A DNA stretch of 64,000 nucleotides from Sphingomonas sp. Leaf357 (GTDB lineage: Bacteria; Pseudomonadota; Alphaproteobacteria; Sphingomonadales; Sphingomonadaceae): contig NZ_LMPM01000001.1 of assembly GCF_001423845.1 (NCBI RefSeq), forward strand, positions 2,530,153 to 2,594,152, given 5' to 3'. The notes beneath the pieces are model-generated. The model ran no database searches and was not told the DNA's origin. It saw nothing but the letters and a program-made list of their open reading frames with translations. Positions within the stretch are counted from its first letter, which is position 1, and every line of letters begins with the position of its first letter. The position numbers and the translations under genes were made by a program. Positions 60,263 through 64,000 of the stretch are shown piece after piece.

Positions 60263-63200
60263 TCAGCCGACCAATGCGAGCCGGGTCTCCGAGGTCTTCA
60301 ACTCCACCCTGTCGATGTCGTCGAGCAGTTCGATCCGCCCCGCCAGTTCCCCGTCGAGCAGGAAATCGCGGCCCAGCAGGATTCGGGCTGAGCCGCCGTC
60401 CGGAAGCGCGGCATTGACCCACACTTCGCCCCGCGCGCCGCGATGTTCGGACAGAATCTCGCCCAATTGCCGGATCGCGGCGGGCGAGCCGACATCGGCG
60501 ACCAGGTTGAACCGCGCGGTGGCGGCGAGCTGTTCGAACGGCTGGATCCGCTTGATCGAGACGCGCGGCGTATCCTCGCCCGGCCGGCGATCGAGTTCGA
60601 CCGTGATGATGCCGCAGCCCCCGACCCTTGCGGCTTCCTCAAGGTCGGCGGCGACATTGTCATCGAAACAGGTCGCGACGAACTGGCCGGACGGATCCGA
60701 CAGCGTCGCCATCATATAGCGCTTGCCGCGCGCCGAGGTGCGCCAGCGTGCATCCTCCACCAGCGCCGCCATCGTCGCCCCGGCACGGCTGCCGTCGTCG
60801 GGAATCTGGAGTTCGGCCAAGGCGGCGTAGCGGCGGACGCCGTGCGCCTTGGCGAGATGGGCGTGGCGATCGACCGGGTGCGCGGAGAAATAGAAGCCGA
60901 ACGCCTCCTTTTCCTGCTCCATGCGCTGCGCCAGCGTCCAGCGCGCGGCGAGCGGCAGCTTGATCGCCGGCTCGGACGCCTGGCCCTCGCCGAACAGACC
61001 GCCCTGCCCGCTGATCTTCGCCTCCTGCGTGCGCGCGGCGGTGGCGAGCAGGGTTTCGGCGACGGCGAAGATGCCGGCGCGGTTCTTGTTCATGCCGTCG
61101 AACGCACCGGCCCCGGCCAGCCCTTCCAGCTGGCGTTTGTTGAGCAGGCGCGGATCGACGCGGTGGGCGAAATCGTCGATACTGGCGAACGGGCCATTCT
61201 GCCCGCGCTCGATCACCAGCTTTTCCATCGCGCCCTCGCCCACGCCCTTCAGTGCGGCGAGCGCGTAGCGGACGACCAGGCCGTCTTCGGTTTCCTCGAC
61301 ACCGAATTCCGCCTCGCTCGCGTTCACGCACGGCGGCAGGCACGCCACGCCCATGCGGCGCATGTCGTCGGCGAAGATCGCCAGCTTATCCGTCAGATGC
61401 AGATCGTAGCACATGGAGGCCGCGAAGAATTCGTGCGGATGGTGCGCCTTCAGATACGCCGTCTGATACGTCAGCAACGCATACGCCGCCGAGTGGCTCT
61501 TGTTGAAGCCGTATCCGGCGAACTTGTCGATCAAGTCGAACAGTTCGTTGGCCTTGGCAGCGCCGATGCCGTGCGCGGTCGCGCAGCCCTCGACGAAGGT
61601 CTGGCGCTGGGCGTCCATCTCGGCCTTGATCTTCTTGCCCATCGCGCGGCGCAGCAGATCGGCGCCGCCGAGCGAATAGCCGGCGAGGATCTGCGCGGCC
61701 TGCATCACCTGTTCCTGATAGACGAAGATCCCGTAGGTCTCCTTCAGGATGCCTTCCAGCAGCGGGTGCGGATATTCGATCGGCTCGTCACCGTTCTTGC
61801 GGCGGCCGAACATCGGGATATTGTCCATCGGCCCCGGACGATACAGCGCGTTGAGCGCGATGATGTCCTCGAACACGGTCGGCCGCACGGCGGTGAGCGT
61901 ACGGCGCATGCCCTCGGACTCGATCTGGAACACGCCGACCGTATTGCCGCTCTGGATCAGCTTGAATGTCGCCTCGTCGGTCCATTCGAGGCTGTCGAGA
62001 TCGAGCGTTATGCCGCGCCTGGCGAGCAGCTGAATCGCCTTCTTCAGGACCGACAGCGTCTTCAGCCCGAGGAAGTCGAACTTCACGAGGCCCGCGCCCT
62101 CGACATATTTCATGTCGAACTGCGTGACCGGCATGTCGGAGCGCGGATCGCGGTACAGCGGCACGAGCTGCGCCAGCGGCCGATCGCCGATCACCACGCC
62201 GGCGGCATGCGTCGAACTATGGCGCGGGAGGCCCTCCAGCTTCATCGCCAGATCGATCAGGTGCCGGACGTTGCTATCGGCCTTGTATTCGTTGTGGAAC
62301 TCGCCGACGCCGTTCAGCGTGCGATCCAGCGTCCAGGGATCGGTCGGGTGGTTCGGGATCAGCTTGGCGAGGCGATCGATCTGGCCATAGCTCATCTGCA
62401 GCACGCGGCCGGTGTCCTTCAGCACCGCGCGCGCCTTCAGGCGACCGAAGGTGATGATCTGCGCGACGTGATCCGAGCCGTATTTGCGCTGGACGTAGCG
62501 GATCACCTCCTCGCGCCGGGTTTCGCAGAAGTCGATGTCGAAATCCGGCATCGACACGCGCTCCGGGTTCAGGAAGCGTTCGAACAGCAGGCCGAGCTTC
62601 ATCGGATCGAGATCGGTGATCGTCAGCGCCCAGGCGACGACCGAGCCCGCGCCCGAACCGCGGCCCGGGCCGACCGGGATATCGTGATCCTTGGCCCATT
62701 TGATGAAATCGGCGACGATCAGGAAGTAGCCGGGAAAGCCCATCGAGACGATGACGTCGAGTTCGAAATCGAGCCGCTTGCGATAGTCTTCTTCCGTGGT
62801 GTCGGGTGCGAGCCCCTTCCGCAATCGCTCCGTCAGCCCGGCATGCGCGTCGGCGCGCAAGGCGGCGGACTCGGCATCCCGATCGCCGGCGAGACTGGGC
62901 AGGATCGGCTTGCGGTACGGCGCGGAGACGGCGCAGCGTTGCGCGACCACGAGCGTGTTGGCGATCGCCTCGGGCAGATCGGCGAACAGCGCGCGCATGT
63001 CCTTGGCCGGCTTCATCCACGCGTCGGGCGAGGAACGCGGGCGATCCTCGCTGGCGATATAGGTGGAATTGGCGATGCACAGCATGGCGTCGTGCGCCTC
63101 GCTGAAATCCTCGTCGGCGAAGCAGCAGGGATTGGTGGCGACGAGCGGCAGGCCGCGCGCATACGCCAGGTCGAGCAGCGGCGCCTCCGCCTTGCCCTCC

Positions 63201-63742
63201 ACTTCGTCCAGCCGGCGGGTGACTTCGATGTAGAGGCGGTTGGGGAACAGCGCCTCGAGCCGGTCGGCATACCGTTCGGCACGGTCGGTCTGGCCGTCGG
63301 CGAGCAGCCGCGTCAGCCCGCCCTCGCGCCCGGCGGTGAGCGCGATCAGCCCGTCCGTGTGCTTCGCCAGCATCGCGAAATCGACATGCGGCGATTGTTC
63401 GACCGGGCGGCCGAGATGCGCGTGGCTGACCAGCGCGCAGAGATTGTCGTAGCCCGTCTCGTCCTGCGCATAGAGCGCGATCCAGTCGAGCGGGGCCTCC
63501 ATCCCTTCGGGCATGTCGGGCCGGGCCAGGCCGAGCATCGTGCCGATGATCGGCTGCACGCCCGCGCCCTTGCACCCGTCCGAATAGGCCATCGCGGCGT
63601 AGAGCCCGTTGCGATCGGTCAGCGCGGCGGCGGGGAAGCCGAGTTCCTGCGCGCGCTTCGCGATCGCCTTCGGCTCGATCGCGCCGTCGAGCATCGTGTA
63701 GGACGAGAAGATACGGAGGGGCACGAAGGCGGAATGCGGCAT
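60263..63742 (-). CDS. dnaE: DNA polymerase III alpha subunit
   Basis: A 1159-residue replicative polymerase. Order: PHP domain (MPHSAFVPLRIFSSYTMLDG), palm with catalytic aspartates in PDFDIDFCETRREEVI and GRGSGAGSVVAW, fingers, a helix-hairpin-helix region and OB fold (ATMAALVEDARWRTSARGKR). In the PHP motif the conserved HS-type His is replaced (LRIFSSY), so PHP metal binding is probably lost. Start at ATG 63742 is the family's usual. Length fits DnaE1. Confidence 0.97.
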   Translation of the reverse strand: MPHSAFVPLRIFSSYTMLDGAIEPKAIAKRAQELGFPAAALTDRNGLYAAMAYSDGCKGAGVQPIIGTMLGLARPDMPEGMEAPLDWIALYAQDETGYDNLCALVSHAHLGRPVEQSPHVDFAMLAKHTDGLIALTAGREGGLTRLLADGQTDRAERYADRLEALFPNRLYIEVTRRLDEVEGKAEAPLLDLAYARGLPLVATNPCCFADEDFSEAHDAMLCIANSTYIASEDRPRSSPDAWMKPAKDMRALFADLPEAIANTLVVAQRCAVSAPYRKPILPSLAGDRDAESAALRADAHAGLTERLRKGLAPDTTEEDYRKRLDFELDVIVSMGFPGYFLIVADFIKWAKDHDIPVGPGRGSGAGSVVAWALTITDLDPMKLGLLFERFLNPERVSMPDFDIDFCETRREEVIRYVQRKYGSDHVAQIITFGRLKARAVLKDTGRVLQMSYGQIDRLAKLIPNHPTDPWTLDRTLNGVGEFHNEYKADSNVRHLIDLAMKLEGLPRHSSTHAAGVVIGDRPLAQLVPLYRDPRSDMPVTQFDMKYVEGAGLVKFDFLGLKTLSVLKKAIQLLARRGITLDLDSLEWTDEATFKLIQSGNTVGVFQIESEGMRRTLTAVRPTVFEDIIALNALYRPGPMDNIPMFGRRKNGDEPIEYPHPLLEGILKETYGIFVYQEQVMQAAQILAGYSLGGADLLRRAMGKKIKAEMDAQRQTFVEGCATAHGIGAAKANELFDLIDKFAGYGFNKSHSAAYALLTYQTAYLKAHHPHEFFAASMCYDLHLTDKLAIFADDMRRMGVACLPPCVNASEAEFGVEETEDGLVVRYALAALKGVGEGAMEKLVIERGQNGPFASIDDFAHRVDPRLLNKRQLEGLAGAGAFDGMNKNRAGIFAVAETLLATAARTQEAKISGQGGLFGEGQASEPAIKLPLAARWTLAQRMEQEKEAFGFYFSAHPVDRHAHLAKAHGVRRYAALAELQIPDDGSRAGATMAALVEDARWRTSARGKRYMMATLSDPSGQFVATCFDDNVAADLEEAARVGGCGIITVELDRRPGEDTPRVSIKRIQPFEQLAATARFNLVADVGSPAAIRQLGEILSEHRGARGEVWVNAALPDGGSARILLGRDFLLDGELAGRIELLDDIDRVELKTSETRLALVG

Positions 63743-63843
63743 CGCCGGACTATGGGGGCTGCGGCATGATTCGGGAAGCTGGGTTCGGCGCGTTTCGCCT
63801 TCCCCTCGTCATCCAAATTAGCGCGGCGTCCTCAACTCTCACC

Positions 63844-63928
63844 TCGTCATCCCAGCGAAGGCTGGGTTCTCATGCGGCGAAGGCGCGACAGGAGTCACTT
63901 GAGATCCCAGCCTTGGCTGGGATGACGG
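63844..63928. repeat. Intergenic palindrome, TTCCAGCGCAGG family
   Basis: Arms TCATCCCAGCGAAGGCTGGG (from 63845) and CCCAGCCTTGGCTGGGATGA (ending about 63925), with a GGCGAAGG-type loop. A short imperfect tandem of CTGGGATGACGGTTTGTGG follows to about 63955. It lies between dnaE and the gene at the window's end, both leftward. Confidence 0.8.
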
Positions 63929-63960
63929 TTTGTGGCGCTGGATGACGGTTCGTGGCTCAG

Positions 63961-64000
63961 CTAGAGAAGCTTTTCGATATCCTTGCGAATGTCCTCGGGC
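63961..64000 (-). CDS. C-terminal end of an unidentified protein (partial)
   Basis: Read leftward, the last 40 bases give PEDIRKDIEKLL followed by TAG at 63963-63961. The codons fit the local G+C bias, and the frame is open to the window edge. Too short to assign a family. Same orientation as dnaE. Confidence 0.4.
   Translation of the reverse strand, partial: PEDIRKDIEKLL

Noticed and set aside
60443..63769. 1100-codon open frame opposite dnaE
   Set aside because: Exact antisense of dnaE with an Arg/Ala/Asp-rich composition typical of shadow frames.

Overview
The window looks like chromosomal housekeeping DNA from a member of the Sphingomonadales, most likely Sphingomonas or a close relative. 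This rests on the high G+C content, the alphaproteobacterial gene set (ChvG/ChvI next to TTG-started pckA, a short kinase-only HPr kinase, a fused-type IspF end, an Hda homologue beside ppk/ppx) and several families of intergenic palindromes ending in GTCATCCCGGA, TTCCAGCGCAGGCTGGGAT or CTTCGACAAGCTCAGGACG, which I associate with sphingomonad genomes. Species identity is inference. No rRNA, tRNA, CRISPR array, phage or transposase was seen.

Layout. 0-7 kb: the end of ispF, a periplasmic protein, pncC, then convergent ratA-lipA, a beta carbonic anhydrase, aspS, and rnd coupled to a small I78-type lipoprotein. 7-15.6 kb: a leftward hda-ppk-ppx block headed by an exported HMA-like protein, divergent from purM-purN-mmcQ and a one-TM protein. 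15.7-24.5 kb: leftward GNAT, ndk and pepA-holC; rightward lptD-surA-pdxA-rsmA, the classical outer-membrane assembly cluster. 24.6-30.8 kb: a TPR protein, rsmB and guaB (leftward), an SPFH/NfeD pair, a DUF937-like protein and a 2OG-Fe(II) oxygenase lying in a patch of low G+C. 31-38 kb: pckA divergent from chvI-chvG-hprK-rapZ-EIIA-HPr-rRNA methyltransferase, a regulatory two-component and truncated-PTS operon. 38-45.6 kb: a Ser/Thr-rich protein, rmuC, fhs, def with a small exported protein, recR, fmt-truA. 45.6-51.4 kb: a leftward overlapping run ilvD-lipoprotein-nnr-rlmD, plus ispE. 51.5-64 kb: ETF-QO, a divergent run udg-like-slt-moaB, a radical SAM protein, a membrane-anchored cyclic-nucleotide-binding-like protein, an acyl-CoA synthetase, dnaE, and the last codons of an unidentified gene.

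Most genes are packed with ATGA, GTGA, TTGA or TGATG overlaps, so translational coupling is the rule. Where neighbouring genes converge or end, the gap often contains one palindromic repeat; in two places (truA/rlmD and rsmA) the repeat also supplies the last codons and the stop. No clearly new multi-gene system (defence, secretion or biosynthetic) was found. The most unusual items are a uracil-DNA-glycosylase-like protein that has lost its iron-sulfur cysteines and motif A glycines, a three-helix membrane protein with a cyclic-nucleotide-type domain lacking the usual Arg, and a low-G+C patch with a 2OG-Fe(II) oxygenase preceded by a 26-codon hydrophobic reading frame.
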